NCBI RefSeq assembly: GCF_051020985.1
Contig: NC_135001.1
Location: forward strand, 20,949,896 to 21,013,895
DNA length: 64,000 nucleotides
Direction: 5' to 3'
DNA from: Nomia melanderi
Taxonomy: Eukaryota; Arthropoda; Insecta; Hymenoptera; Halictidae
In this document: piece by piece, positions 1 to 12,396 of the stretch
Layout: each line of letters opens with the position of its first letter
How positions within the stretch are numbered: the stretch's first letter is position 1
Made by a program: the position numbers and the translations under genes
Notes under the pieces: generated by a model
Told to the model about the DNA's origin: nothing
Seen by the model: the letters and a program-made list of their open reading frames with translations, nothing else
Databases searched by the model: none

Positions 1-376
1 TCGGCTCGTCGGTGGCGGATGCGAATGTCTGATCCTGACTGAGGTCCTGCGTGTCCTGGAGACAGCTGTACGAGGTGTCCTCGTCGTTGTTGATCTTGAT
101 CCCCGCGCAACCGTGAATCAGATCATCGACGTCCGGTATAGTTGGATTCGCATAGGAGGTGTTCGATATCTGGTCCGGGCTCTGGGGCACCGAATCCGGG
201 CATATGCCGCTGCTGCTCTTTGTGCTGAGGGTGCTGCTGAGGCTCTGGAAACTGCTCGCCGAGGACAGGGACTCTGGGACCGAATAACCAATCGATCCGA
301 CGTCGGCGAACTCCCGAGCGAAACGGACCTTCACCTCATGCTCTGCTGTCTTCTGTAGCGAACTGTCGTTGCCGCT
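1..376 (-). CDS. Coding exon 2 of an unidentified gene; continues off the left edge
   Basis: The minus strand is open from an acceptor (pyrimidine-rich tract ending ttag at 380-377) to the window edge. Translation starts SGNDSSLQKTAEHEVKVRF and runs 125 codons into the edge. The middle is Ser-rich (SSASSFQSLSSTLSTKSSSG), followed by an acidic stretch (NNDEDTS). No domain, signal peptide or membrane segment is visible, and I do not recognise the family. The frame joins in phase 0 to the exon at 1137-1069, which holds a good start codon. Strand and frame are supported by the long stop-free run, the acceptor and the phase match. It could be a low-complexity N-terminal region of a larger signalling or cytoskeletal protein, but that is a guess. 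Confidence 0.5.
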
Positions 377-597
377 CTAATGGACAGAAAACGAAAATTC
401 ATTAGTCCTGGTCGAACAGGGAGTGTTCTCGAAGTGTCTCCCACCGACCGCGAAACTTTACACGTGTATAGAGCAACCAACGAGACAAATCCTTTCTTCG
501 GTAGTAACTCGAACTTAGCAGTAACAGTAGAATCATTATTAAGGTTTACACTGAACACTGTATATTCTAGTGAATAAGTTCTAGCTGAAACTTCCTT

Positions 598-690
598 TTA
601 ACACTAGGTTTACGTGCATTCATCGCATAGTTCGTTCTATTGTTCGTATTGCATCAACCGAAATCGACGTGAACATTTTCTAAACGTCAT
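598..690. mobile_element. Fragment of a TTAA element (TTAACACTAGGTTTACG family)
   Basis: TTAACACTAGGTTTACG at 598 matches the left end of the complete element at 26484-26638, and the following bases (cgttctattgttc) also match its interior. The right end is not recognisable. It sits in the intron of the left-edge gene. Confidence 0.5.
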
Positions 691-1068
691 AAAACTTCAG
701 TTCGACGCATTCCGCAAACCTACTGTTAAAATCGAGTTACCATAGTAAATCAAGCGTATCCCATCGTCAGTTGCTTCAGAAATCCGCGAAGCTCTACATA
801 GGAGGGGAACGCTGCAAGAACATTGCTAGCGGGTCTAAACTATATCGGTCGCGCAAGAACACATCGGTGCCCAATGTTCGTACAAAGATTACACGTCACA
901 CCTCTACGAATCCGTAGAAATCGCGAGCACTGTTCCGTTCCGACCATTCGATCCGCGAGGCGGTCTTAAACGAGAGTTTCTCGCGTCGCGAGATACGCGG
1001 AGAGGAACAGAAAGAGAGCGGGATAAAAAGAGAGAGTAACTCGGAAACTCGAATCAGACGCAAAATAC

Positions 1069-1142
1069 CGGTGGCGTGGGCGACGTCCTTGCCGGGATCG
1101 CGGCAGCGCGTAGCAGCAGCTTATTGATGTATTCCATGTTCC
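1069..1142 (-). CDS. First coding exon of the unidentified left-edge gene
   Basis: ATG at 1137-1135 opens a 23-codon exon, MEYINKLLLRAAAIPARTSP followed by TPP. It ends at a GT donor (1068-1067) in phase 0, which fits the exon starting at 376. A strong acceptor (ttttccgcag) lies five bases before the ATG, so the exon would start at 1142 with a very short 5'UTR portion. A GTGAGT donor at 6183 could close an upstream non-coding exon. The N-terminus is short, basic and amphipathic; mitochondrial targeting is possible but unproven. Product unknown. Confidence 0.42.
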
Positions 1143-2669
1143 CTGCGGAAAACGCGGGTTCTACGTTCGCGTGTCTCGCAGCCAGTTTCACCGTTCACTG
1201 AGCCGGATCAGCTGACGTTCGAGCGGCGGATGGCCGCGGATTTCTTTCAGGAATTGCGCAACTTGTTCACCTCGCTGCGACTAATTATAAAATATAGGGG
1301 CGGAGAGAGAAGGATTTTGTTTTGCTGAATCCCGCGCCAGTCCCTCGGCCGCGCGCGTACCCATGCCAAGAACAGTTATGAGCGGGCCGCCGCTCATAAT
1401 GGTGCGGCTCGCGTACTCCGGGCAAAAAACCAGCTCGCTCGATCGCGAACGGCCGGGTTCCCCGCATTCTGTGAACCGATCGACGCCGATCCGACAGGAG
1501 GTAAGTCGAAGGAAGTGATCTCTCTTCGCCGGGCGGAGCGATCGGTGCATTTCCAAGGCTTCGCGTTGCGTTAAACCGTTGGCAATCGGCGGCTGTGGCC
1601 CGTGTGGAAACTCGGTAGATCGTATCGATGTCTTGATACCAATTCGCTGGCAACGGCTTGCAAATATAGATGCTGCCAATGCTTCTCACGCTGTTCTCCA
1701 TTCTGTTTTCGTCGAGTTACTCGAGTAAATCTAATTTTTGCTCCCAGTTCGTTTGTCACTTCTTCGTTCGCTTTAACGCTCCTCTGGAACTTAATTCTTG
1801 AGAACTGTTTTCGATGACGGTGCACGATTGATTTACCTTTGAAACGGGTCTTCTGTTGTTCTTCGAGATACGTTGATCTTATACGGACATCCAAGTTAAC
1901 GGTCGGAGGTTGAGTAGATGATCTTGAGACGCAGGGGAAAGGCTCTCGGAAAGAAAGTCCCTAGGAAATATTAGGATCAATCATCTTGTGGATTGTTGTG
2001 GATCTTGTACTCTGTTCCTTGCGTGTATCGGGTAGGCAAAATAAAATACGAAGAATTCGTCCGCGAGACGAGGACGTTAAGCGGACACTGGTTCGGACAG
2101 ATCCGCGAGTGATCTCTATCTAGCGAATTTCGAAACCGGCCGACCTTTGGTCCGGTCTCTTGTAATTATTCGACCGTGCGTGCCAGTTCTCGCGGAGTTG
2201 TTAGTGTCGACGAAATGTGTATCGCGCCGCAGGATTACCTTGTGAACGAGATTCCCCATGACTTCCCGAAGGACCTCCGCTTTCGGCTGCCGCTGTCGGC
2301 AGATTTCGGGGCCATATTTACGTGCGGGTCCACGGAACCCCACGCAGCCTTCGTTGCTTCCCCACCTTGATGCCGTCACCCCCTACACACGCTTATTTTC
2401 GACGGCACGGGACGTCTCTCGTCAGCCATTCACCCCTTTTCCCGTCTTTGTGTGTTTTCTCTTCGTTTTTAGAGCCGGCGACCGTTTACTCCAGTTTCTT
2501 TCGGCACTCGCGCGCTTCCCTCTGTCCTCTTCCTGTACGCCGTTCCTCGAGAAATTAAAAATATCCGACGTATCGCGGGTTCAGTGACATCGGCCGAGTT
2601 ATCGGTGTTACAATTATCGGACGCTGATCCGTCTAATTTATTCGAAACCTGTGGATTCGTCAGCCGTTC

Positions 2670-3159
2670 TTAACTCTTGGCCTTCGAGAGACGACTCTCG
2701 GTCACCGCTTAGTCGCCAAATTACAAAGTAGAATATCAATATAAATACAGAATATTAATATAACAAAAACATAAATAAATAAAGTAGAATATTAACACGT
2801 TGAATGCTATGGGGACCACTGGTGACCCCCAAGCGAATCGAATCACTATAATTCACTCAATTAAACAATGATTATTCGCAAACACTTCTATATTATAAAT
2901 AATGATACTCATCACGGTGGCATTCAGTTTGATGAACGTGCAATGATCCAATTCAGTCAAATGATTTAATATTGTATTTTTTCCATTTTGTGTATTTTGC
3001 TCTATGAAGTCGTGCGGCGTTCAACGCGTTAATATAATATAAATATTTATATTAAACTTTGTATAGTGCATCGCTATGTGGAACATTGAAATAAAATCTT
3101 TATCTCATTCGAAAATATTGCATACTTCTAGTGAAAAACTTTTGACTGCAAAGGGTTGA
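2670..3159. mobile_element. TTAA element of the TTAACCCTTTGCACTCG family, split by a nested insertion
   Basis: The left end reads ttaactcttggccttcgag followed by the family palindrome (gactctcggtc). The right end is gactgcaaagggttga, a decayed version of the inverted end. The interior (aaactttgtat, gcatcgctatgtgg, gaaataaaatc) matches copies at 23774-24019 and 25049-25292. A second element (2792-3032) interrupts it. Confidence 0.7.
2792..3032. mobile_element. TTAA element nested inside another TTAA element
   Basis: Ends are TTAACACGTTGAATGC on the left and, inverted on the right, TTAACGCGTTGAACGC. TTAA is present at both borders. A subterminal palindrome, GGGGACCACTGGTGACCCC, follows the left end. 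Removing it rejoins the interior of the host element at one TTAA. Confidence 0.75.
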
Positions 3160-4035
3160 ATATTCTACGTTATTTTTCAAAAGAATAACACGGTACAGTC
3201 GTATCGCTTTGATCTCATTAGCGAATCTCATCGCTTCGGTGATACGGTACAGTCATATCGGAACAGTTAACTGGGATGACGTACTGGTACGCCAATGACT
3301 TGGTCATCACAGATGATCAAACACAGACTATTGTTCCATTCAACAGAAGCATTTTATTTCGTTGAACTCTATGCCATACGAATGATTATACGAGTTCGCA
3401 AGAATTATTTCATTGTTTGCTGTCCGTATCAGCTATTCAATATTAAACCGATGAAGCTTCCATTGATGCGAGGAATGCTCGTATTTATTACTTTCGATTG
3501 AAAGTCCGAACCACGTGTCCGATCCAACGTTACGTGATAAGGGACTCACCGACATATTTTTTGCAAAGGCTCGGCAAGGACTCGAGATCAATTAATATGC
3601 AAAACGAACGCCGATCGCGTGTTTAGACAGTTTACTATGCCTAGTGGCCGAGCCAAGGCTGCACGCGACCGCTGCAATTGCGAATGCGTCGACGCTGCGA
3701 CAGCAAAAGGAGATCCCGGTGTGGACGCAACAAATTAGTCGACGCGTCGGGTCTGCCGGGGAACGAGACAATTAAACGCATATCGGCGCGTTCATACAGA
3801 TGGAATGACAGTCAAGCTTCTCGGGTTACGGCTAATTACCGCTCGCCCCGTTCTCTACCAGCTGGAATAAATGTCGATCGGAGTGGCCCAGACACGTAAC
3901 GATTTATCGCGTGGCGCGTTGTGCAATTTTATTTCATGCCGAATGTTCGGCCGATAATCGTTTTAACGAATTAGTGTTCTCTATTGTAGAACGAAATGAA
4001 TTTTTCGGTGTAACTTGGAGAATTATTTGCATCTT

Positions 4036-4265
4036 TTAACCCTTTGCCTTACGATACTGCGCCAGAATCGTGGTGAAGATTTTAAACAATTTAACAAGCA
4101 TAATTACTAAATTTTTACGAATTCAAATTAAGTATTATTCTTTTGTTATCAATTATTACACCAGAGCAAACATAGACTGCATAGAAATTTTCTCTTTTGG
4201 TCAATAAATTAACGACAAAGTAATTGTATCATAGTAGAGAAATAAATTACAGAGCAACAGGTTAA
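4036..4265. mobile_element. TTAA element (TTAACCCTTTGCCTTACG ends)
   Basis: The left end is TTAACCCTTTGCCTTACG; the right end inverted is TTAACCTGTTGCTCTG. An imperfect palindrome, CGATACTGCGCCAGAATCG, follows the left end. The interior (tcaataaattaacgacaaagtaattgtatc) resembles the element at 49344-49579. Confidence 0.65.
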
Positions 4266-4471
4266 GATAAAAATTCTAAGAAATTTGCGTCATTTATCCT
4301 CAAGGCTTGCAGTCTGATTAACACTCAACGAAGAAACGTTATCAATGAATGAAAATTCAAGTAGCAACACACATTGGTTTCCATTGTACAGATAAGAAGT
4401 TTTATCAGCAATCGGAAACTGACCGACTCTGCTCTTTATCAGACTGTTAGGCATTCCGCTATCCGGTGGTT

Positions 4472-4895
4472 AACCCTAAAAAGTCTAAACCCCGAAGACA
4501 AACCAATCTTCCACGCATAACCATTTACTTCTGATATCTATTTACAAAAAAATAACGCCTTTTTAACATAAAAATCTGCGGTATCAAATTCTTTCCTAAA
4601 TTATTCTAGAGAGAGTCGAGGTATTTTGTCACGGTGGGCTAAAGAAGTCTCTCCCCGTCTAACCTCACATTAAGCCTCCCAAAAAAGTCAACCCTAAAAA
4701 GTCTAAACCCGAGAACACACCAATCTTCCATGCATAACCATTTATTATATACAAAAAAAAATAATGCGTATGTAACCTAAAAATCTGCGGTATCAAATTC
4801 TTTCCTAAATTATTCTAGAGAGAGTCGAGGTATTTTGTAACCGGTGGGCTAAAGGAGTCTCTCCCCACCTAACCTCCCATTTTAGCCTTCCAAAG
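4472..4895. repeat. Two-copy tandem duplication, period about 218 bp
   Basis: The block starting aaccctaaaaagtctaaac at 4472 recurs at 4690. Both copies share long nearly identical stretches, for example around ctgcggtatcaaattc and gagagagtcgaggtat. They differ by scattered substitutions and small indels. Confidence 0.85.
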
Positions 4896-4994
4896 GTTAA
4901 CGAGCGCGAAGCAGGGAACTTCGACCGCGGACTCGCGAGGAATCGATCGAAGGAGGTGCAGAAGAAAGGTTATGAAATGTAGGCCAGAAGTGGT

Positions 4995-5197
4995 TTAACC
5001 CTTTGCGGGCGAACGCCGACATTCCGGCGACATGAAATTTTCACGTTTCTAGCACTTAGTCGTAAATGATCTAATTACTAAAACAGCAAGAGATCAACAC
5101 GTAGTTTTTCCTATTATTTAAGCAACCGATGTACCATTTAGCTCCATCCGCTGAAGGTTTTATATATTCCAGAGAATCCTCGTCCGCGAAGGGTTAA
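4995..5197. mobile_element. TTAA element (TTAACCCTTTGCGGGCGA ends)
   Basis: The left end TTAACCCTTTGCGGGCGA and the inverted right end TTAACCCTTCGCGGACGA match at 16 of 18 positions. The subterminal palindrome is CGCCG-acattc-CGGCG. TTAA lies at both borders. Confidence 0.75.
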
Positions 5198-5540
5198 ACG
5201 GTGGACAGAATTCCCGCGCGGCGGGACAGGTTGATCGGCGCCGACACGGCGACTTGAAATTATAAGGACAGAGCCGCGGGACCGTGACGTGTACACGGTG
5301 CGCTTTTACTTGCTAATCCACGGTGTAAAGCGAACGCGTACACGGCTGAGCACACCGTTCGCGAATCGTGGTGGGCATTCGAGCAATCGGTGGCAGCAAT
5401 TCCCCTCGAAACCCGAGGAGCCGCGAGCTCCTTATTCGGCGCGTTCTTGACATCGTCGCGGAGAGACCGCAAGCAAGCAACACACACACCATTGGCATGA
5501 GTCATTCCCATCTGGTTGCGCGATGACACAGACAAAGGAA

Positions 5541-5600
5541 AAGAGAGAGAGAGAGAATGACACCTCTCGAAGGGGTGTGTCTCTCTCTCTCTCTCTCTCC
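5541..5600. repeat. Inverted GA/TC repeat (long hairpin)
   Basis: A (GA)n run ending gaatgacacc is followed, after the short loop tctcgaag, by gggtgtgt and a (TC)n run. The two arms are close to complementary, so this is a hairpin-forming microsatellite rather than a simple run. Confidence 0.7.
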
Positions 5601-6183
5601 ACCTTGATACATACAGATGATTCGATTAAAAACAGCTGTGTCCCGAGCGGAAGCGCGATCCCTCATTGAAATAGAAATCCGCGAAGAATTCGTACCGTCT
5701 AGAATGGACATCTCTGAACTGTATGTGTACCAAGGGGTCACGAATCACCAGTGAACTGGGATCGATCCTCCTTGGTCACTAGCCTCTGGGTGAGGACACT
5801 TCCGGTAGACAAGGAACAAGCTAGAAAGCCGAATCGAGATACAGTTAGCGAAATTCGTAGGCCCATTACTTACGGCCCTGCGACTTGACTGTACTCCGTG
5901 ACAGAATTTCGTCGATTCTCGCCTAGAAGAATGTCTAGCTTCCGAGTGTACTCTAAAGTGGCCAACGCAGACGCGATACCCGTCCGATTGAGACTGATTT
6001 CGGGTCCTATGGACCTCCGAGTCGGATGGAACGAAAGCTGCGTATGGACGTTGAATCGCATTTCGGTCGTTCGCAATCGATAGCGTCGGACGTTCGAAGG
6101 AATCGAACGGAACGCGACTAGCTCTCGCAAGATAGCTCGTCTGCGCCGCGACGAATTTTTGCCGGAGAAGACAGCCCACTCAC

Positions 6184-6300
6184 CGAACCTGACGATCTCG
6201 ACCAGGAGGATTACATCTCTCCTCTCGAAATTCTAATATTAGCGCAGAGCATTCTCCAGTCGATACTCTAGACATCCACCACTACCACTGGCTGGCGGGC
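6184..6300 (-). other. Possible non-coding first exon and promoter of the left-edge gene
   Basis: On the minus strand, TTCG followed by GTGAGTGGG at 6184/6183 is a near-consensus donor. It could splice to the acceptor at about 1143. The DNA just upstream is GC-rich with CpGs. It includes a 16-bp palindrome, GCACCAAACGTGGTGC, at about 6311-6326. There is no transcript evidence. Confidence 0.2.
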
Positions 6301-9300
6301 GCGCGAGCGGGCACCAAACGTGGTGCACGTACACGGTTGTGCGCGGATGTGTGCACGCGACCCGCGATACAATACACTTGGCGAAACGCTGCAGCAGCGT
6401 CACGGCTCACCTTTCCACAGGACGATTTCGCGGTCTAACGTGGTGTAACAGGCTTCTCTATCGAAAAGAAAAACCGCCGGCCACGGGAGAGTCATCGCCA
6501 CCGTACTGCCACGATGATACGCGTACCGATATAATACACTTCTCCTCTACCTCCTTTAATACCGCTGTTCGAACGTCGGACCGCGCACACGCCGCACGGG
6601 CATTACGCTACAAAGATCACCAACTATGGAAGAAGCGCGGTGGGACGCAGATTCGAGGCACGCGAAGCCTATCTACGAACGGAGTGGCGCTATCTGGAGT
6701 GACACGTGGACACCCTTTAATCAAGTCCTCCGATGACACGACCGGTAAATTGATTTACGATCGATCGATACGGAAGATCGGCGGTCTTAACCTTTCCACC
6801 GATTATCGACCCCTTCGCCGGGCGAGGACGGATCGGTCTCGCTTCGGGTACTCTTTTAGATCCGAGGTAACGAGCGGTCTACGGATTCTACATATTCATC
6901 GCAGTTATCTACTGAGACTTTATCAGAATAAGTATAATGGGAATCGTTGGTAGAAGGATTTTTATTCAATCCCGATTTCCCCGTATTAATATAATTTTCA
7001 ATTTGCGAACATTTGTATCCATAGTTTGGTAATGAAATGCTTAGAGAATGCAGGAAACGTAACAGCGTTACTATCTTGAGCTATCTGGATAATTAGCGCG
7101 CTGGTGCAGTCTGTACGCTTTATAGACAATTCTATTAATTTTTGCGATATGCATCTGACGCAACAAGAATTCTGAATATTCTCTATTCCGTTCTTGATAA
7201 TCAACACTTTCTCCCGAACGGAGGTAGCTGAACGTTAAACGTAATTCGAGAGCGAACGAACTTTCAGTGCGCCAGATTAGATTAATTCGATAAGAGACAA
7301 CACAAAACGCTTCAAATTTAATAACATTTCTTCTTCAGTTTAGCGGATAATGGCGGAGAACTGTTGCGAATGTTTTCTCCGCTGCAGTCAACGATCCGTT
7401 TGAATTGATAAAGTAGATCTAATTAGTCTGGGCTATGTACTAATTTCGTTACACTTTCACTGCAGCTAAAGAAAAAAAAAAAGGTTAACCTGTACGTCGT
7501 ATCTGAAAAGAAAAATCGACAGCGCGAAGCTGACTCGTTTCTCAATCGGTGTGTACGCTTCGTCACTTCCGTGAACGCGAACGGGAATGCAACGACTTTT
7601 TCACGGCGCGAGTAGAACCGGTTCAAGGGGTAAACCAGTTTTTGCTTGGCGCGCGCGAAAAATGTGAACATTTTTTCGCAAACATGTCGCAAGAGGTCTA
7701 CGGCCCCGTGTTAATACGTTCGGTAACTGTACTTCTCTAAATTAATCATTCGCCGTGCGTGACAAGTATCACGATATCATTAAATATAAAGATAATATAT
7801 GTACAGTTACGCGAGGCGACACATACAAAGCATTAAGAACCATTTCCACGAAAACTGTCAAGGGTGGGGGACAATGAAGTATCGTACGTCATATAAGGGT
7901 CCAATGGGCCTTAACCTATCAACAGTAAAAGACGAGTCGACTCGTTGTTATCTTTTCATTCTCTCGTTGATCTAACTAATAATTCTTTCATTTCATTACA
8001 CTATAGCTCTGCATTGTCGTAAACTACGTTGCTCTTGTTTTGAATCACGTTCTTCGTAACGTTGAAAAAAAAAATATTTTGAACGCTCTCTCTTCGTGTA
8101 CTTCGCACAAGCCACACGGCGGACGCATGGTTATCGCTGCTCATTCAACGCAAATTCATTCCGTGAATTCTTCGCGAGCATGCGTTCTTTTTTGGCCGTC
8201 AAATAAATGCTGCCGCGCGAGAGACGAAACTTATTTTCGTTTCAAGGTGCTCCTGGAGATTCAGAGTTTATTTATAGGGATTCTCCGGCTGTTGGCGAGT
8301 GTTGGCAATAAAGGCAGGCGGAAAGGGCGGGACGAAGAGAAAACAACCGAAAAAAGGACGAGAACGTCGAACCTCTGCGAGTGTCTAGGTATTCGAGGTC
8401 ATGTGTACATAAAACCGAAAGATCGAATAGATGAGGAACGAAGAGTACGAGTACCTTGAAATGAGACGACTGCATCGGAGGCGAATTGTGAAGGGATGCG
8501 GTGATTTCGCGAAGCACCACCCTGGTTCCTTCACGAACCGAACTGATGCTCCTCGGACTTGACATCCTGGCAATATCGCACGAATATTTGTTAAACAGTC
8601 CTTGTTGGGTTCATTAAATGCATTCGCCGTTACACTATTGACAGACGTGGGTTCACCGAAAATCACTTTGAATTGCGACGCGTTTCGTATCCAAATCGAG
8701 AAACACTTGAAACGATCAGCGTCAGCATTCACGTTCACTCTTCACGATGTTGGAAACAAAGGGGCTTCCTCTGGTCACGAATTCCCGCCAAACTTTAGAA
8801 TCACCTTTGGTCGATTTTAACGGCAGTTGTCTCGATGCGATATCAGAGCGTGAGAACAGCTTAAATTCGGGAAACGAAACGCAAAAATTAGTCGAAGTCG
8901 CCAGCGTTACGATGTTAAACTCCCAACCGCTTTCTTAACGGCTGTCCGCCGTTTGACAACTTGAATGCGAACGGGACGACCAATCGCAACGCACCTCGCA
9001 GTGTTTGGGTGAATCTCCACGGCGCTACTGTGCCGTTTTCGCGGCTGATGATATCGATACGATGTATCGATCATTTGTTGCGCGGTACGCGATTCTTGAC
9101 TTCGAAATTCCGTAACGATATCGTGGTAAATCGCATGTTTTTTCTCCGTTTGGTGTATCGATTGGAGTATCGCGTGATCGGTAGCAGGAAAAGTTTTCTA
9201 TTTAAATGTGAGATTTACAAATGTTTATTGTCAAATTTTTTTCATACAAATGTGAATAAACCGCCGCGTCACTACATACAAGGCAGTGTAAATCGATCAC

Positions 9301-10102
9301 GAAGTTTCTTATTTAATAATTAGTAGTCTTATCCTTCGCTCATACCAGTCATTCATCCCCTCGCACCTTCGTCGCTGCTTTCTTTTTTTTTGTTTACTTA
9401 TTATTAGTACCTCACAATGTACATATACATAAAAATACATTCACCCGGCTCAGTAACGCATCATTATAACAAGTTGCGTTAAAATAAAGCGAATTATATA
9501 AAAGAATACTATTCACAATGCTCTCATTTATCTTGAAACTAGGTAAAACGGTTACTTTAAGGACACTTTTGCAAACGCTAATTCAAATTTCTGGCAGTAG
9601 TGATAGTTGAATCACCTTGATGTATTAACGTAATGCATTTCGTTTCACTGCAGGGATATAATCACAGAAATTAGCCATTGGCTTCTATGTAAGTTTATGT
9701 TCCTTCACATAAGGCACTTTTCGTATTTAAACGTCTATAATAAAATAAGTAGCATTAAATTAACTCTGTACCATTTCTGAACACTATAGAAAATGGTTAA
9801 CACCTTGTACTGTAAATCTTACTATAACAAATAAAAGTCCCATTGCACGAAACAACGGACTTAAACGGGAAGCACCGTATTATTTACGACAATGAACAGC
9901 GTATACTGTTATCACCGTGCACTAATGCAATCCCATGGTTTAGTAGCACATGTGCATGTTTACACATTGGCAGTATTATTCGAAGCAATGAAATGATACT
10001 TCCTAAAAGACATATACACTACAGTGCCTAGTAAAAATCATTCACCAACAGTTAGTAAATGAAACACTTCATCGTTCACGCATGAAGTGTGCATGTGTTT
10101 AA
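6301..10102. other. Gene-free stretch, including the 3' flank of Cyclin E
   Basis: No exon could be supported. A 204-codon open frame on the plus strand (6339-6953) has no recognisable similarity or splice context. The part nearest 10102 is AT-rich and probably contains the Cyclin E 3'UTR, because that gene ends at 10103 on the minus strand. Confidence 0.4.
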
Positions 10103-12020
10103 TTATGTATACGGATGCAATTGCGGTGGGGGACGCGACGGCGTTGTAGAATTCTTCTGACTACTAGATGGTGGAGTTAAGAGGCCACTTTCATTTGGGC
10201 TTTGTCTTCCAGATTCGGTATTCGAATCAGATTCATTTGTATCAGTGCATGGTATCTCATCAGCTAATCGTTGTTGTGCCCTTTCTAGCATATTTAAGTC
10301 CACTACGTGTGTTTGGATACGGTGTGATTCATCCATCACTATATTGGGCACTGTTGCCCTGAGTCCAGATCCAGAGTTAGATTCCACAGGTGGTACTGCT
10401 GACCTTAAAAGGAACTGTGAACCCTCTTCTGCTGTTGTTATTGCAAATGGATTAAGCCATTTGACACAGGGTGCAAGTTGCTCCCATGGAATACTTGACA
10501 CCCTTAGGGCACATTCCCTTCCTTGCGTATGATAGATGGCTGCTGCTGCTATATGACTATATGGAAACTTCAAACTTCCTTCATCCAAAGTAGCTAGATC
10601 TAACAGTTGAGCAGCTTGAGAGTACTGTAGACCTCCATATTGAGGATAGATAAAAGCACTTGGTCTTGACCAATCACCCGATTCAATTTGCATATAAATA
10701 TTAAGCCAACCAGGTGCTGTCACAGGGGATAAGTTCCATCCAAGACCTTTCAGTATTATCAATTCTTTTCCTAAGATTTCTTCTTCTGTACAAGCCCCGT
10801 CTGTGACATATGCAAACTCTGCTATTTTGGGTGGATATATTTCTTCGACCTGCAATAAAATAATAAATTCTGTTAACCCGATTACTCAATAAAAAATAAT
10901 CAAATAAAAGAAGAAAAAAATATAAACCTTGGCAGCTATGAAAAGACATGTGATGCCTATTAATTGCAATTGATTTTTAGGGACATTTTGATGAATGGAC
11001 AAATATCTGTCTATATAATCCATTGCGAGGTAATAAGTTTCCCTATGTAGCTTGTACACTTCACAGACTTCGATTAACCAATCCAATAAAATTGCTCTCA
11101 TACGTGGCTGTAATGTTGGATGCCTTTGGAACATTTGTGGGTTCCTTTGGATAACAGTCTTCTGATCACCTGAACACATGTGAGACCACACTTGAGAGCC
11201 ATCAGCCCAAGGAAACGAAGGTAAAGGACTAGGTCTGTTTGTGACATTGTTAGATGACGATGGTGTCAAGAAACAAGTTGCATTTCGCAGGTCAGACCAT
11301 GTGGCTGGCTCTTGTTGCTCTTTCAGTGGAGACACTTGATGAGGTGTACATGTATTTTCCAATGAATGAACTGAATGACATGATTCTGTACATGATACAT
11401 TTGATAATGCTGGTATTTTACTAGGTGGGTATACATTCTCCGAGTCCTCAGAGATTTCAGTTGTACGCCTTTTACGTTTTAAAGATTGTATTACCACTTT
11501 GCCACCTTGCAAATAAGTCTGTGATTTCTTTTCCTGCAAACTAAACAGACCAAAAGGATCATTTTTTAAATGTTATTCCTCATAATCTATAATTATATAT
11601 TTGCAGTTAAAAAAACGAAGTGTAACATTAAAATAGAATCGATCAAAACATTTCTAGATTCCAACTAAAAAAGGAACGTTATAGCATGTCTAATACGTCT
11701 TTTGACCTTGTACGTATCATATGCATACTTTCTATACTGCTTTGTACACTCGTCAACAGGTCAGAAAGTAATAAATAGAAAATGTCGCTCGTATTATTTA
11801 CCAGATATTGGTAAAACGTTCAAGAAGCGAGTGTCCAATGAAAAAGGTTATACACGTATATTTAAACATTTTTTTTTCACTTACAAACCGTGCTAAATTG
11901 TTTAAATCAAGTGAAACATATTCTTAAAAATCTGGAAGTGTCCCCGACAAAATATCCACAGAATAGAATGAAATTTTCAAGACCAAATGGAAAGACTTTT
12001 GCTCACCTCGTCTGTGGCAT
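10103..12020 (-). CDS. CycE: G1/S-specific cyclin E
   Basis: Cyclin E activates Cdk2 at the G1/S transition in the nucleus. Three coding exons were assembled: 12020-12007 (ATG CCA CAG ACG AG), 11540-10928 and 10849-10103. They total 457 codons with phases 2 and 0 at the junctions. The acceptor at 11540 was chosen over one 7 bases downstream because only it keeps frame with the 14-base start exon. The first cyclin box carries MRAILLDWLIEV (about residues 152-163), then YYLAMDYIDRYLS. The second cyclin fold follows with GWNLSPVTAPGWLN. Near the C-terminus SGLLTPPSSSQ (Thr about 434) matches the phosphodegron that Fbw7/Archipelago reads in cyclin E. Length is usual for animal cyclin E. The short first exon is the least certain part; another upstream start is possible. 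Confidence 0.93.
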
Positions 12021-12396
12021 CTTGTTGCAGAATTGTCGACGTGTTCAAGAAATATTTCCAACGGGAATGGGCTTTTTTAATTCGCACAGGGGCTGGTCGA
12101 TACCTCGATAGAACCTCCGCTTGGTTTTCGCAGCGTACGCCCGTGAATTTCCCCAAGAAAATCGACGAAAAGTGAAAGAGCGCGCGAAGCTTACACGCAC
12201 CCGATCGCCATAATGCACGTATACTCGGCTACGTTTGATTCGATATTTTATATTATAACTTCTTATTACTGGTCGGTTGCGTAGCACGAAAATTTCTTGG
12301 AGTCTTTTTCGATATTATTTCCAGCCTCGAAATATCACAGAACGGTGAATCTTGGGAAAAATAAGGGACGTGGAAGTCGAAGCGCGGGAGACCAGC

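Larger units (their letters stand above)
1143..6183. other. Non-coding stretch: probable 5' intron of the left-edge gene
   Basis: No convincing exon was seen. It holds several TTAA-bounded elements (2670-3159, nested 2792-3032, 4036-4265, 4995-5197), a 218-bp tandem duplication (4472-4895) and a GA/TC inverted repeat (5541-5600). Open frames here lack splice context and family resemblance. Confidence 0.4.

Noticed and set aside
6339..6953. 204-codon plus-strand open frame
   Set aside because: Composition is mixed Arg/Ser/Thr without motifs, there is no splice or family support, and such lengths occur by chance in CpG-rich DNA.
10928..11533. Cyclin E starting at the codons before GAAAAGAAATCAC
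   Set aside because: That codon is TTG within the splice region; the 14-base exon at 12020-12007 supplies an ATG in phase.
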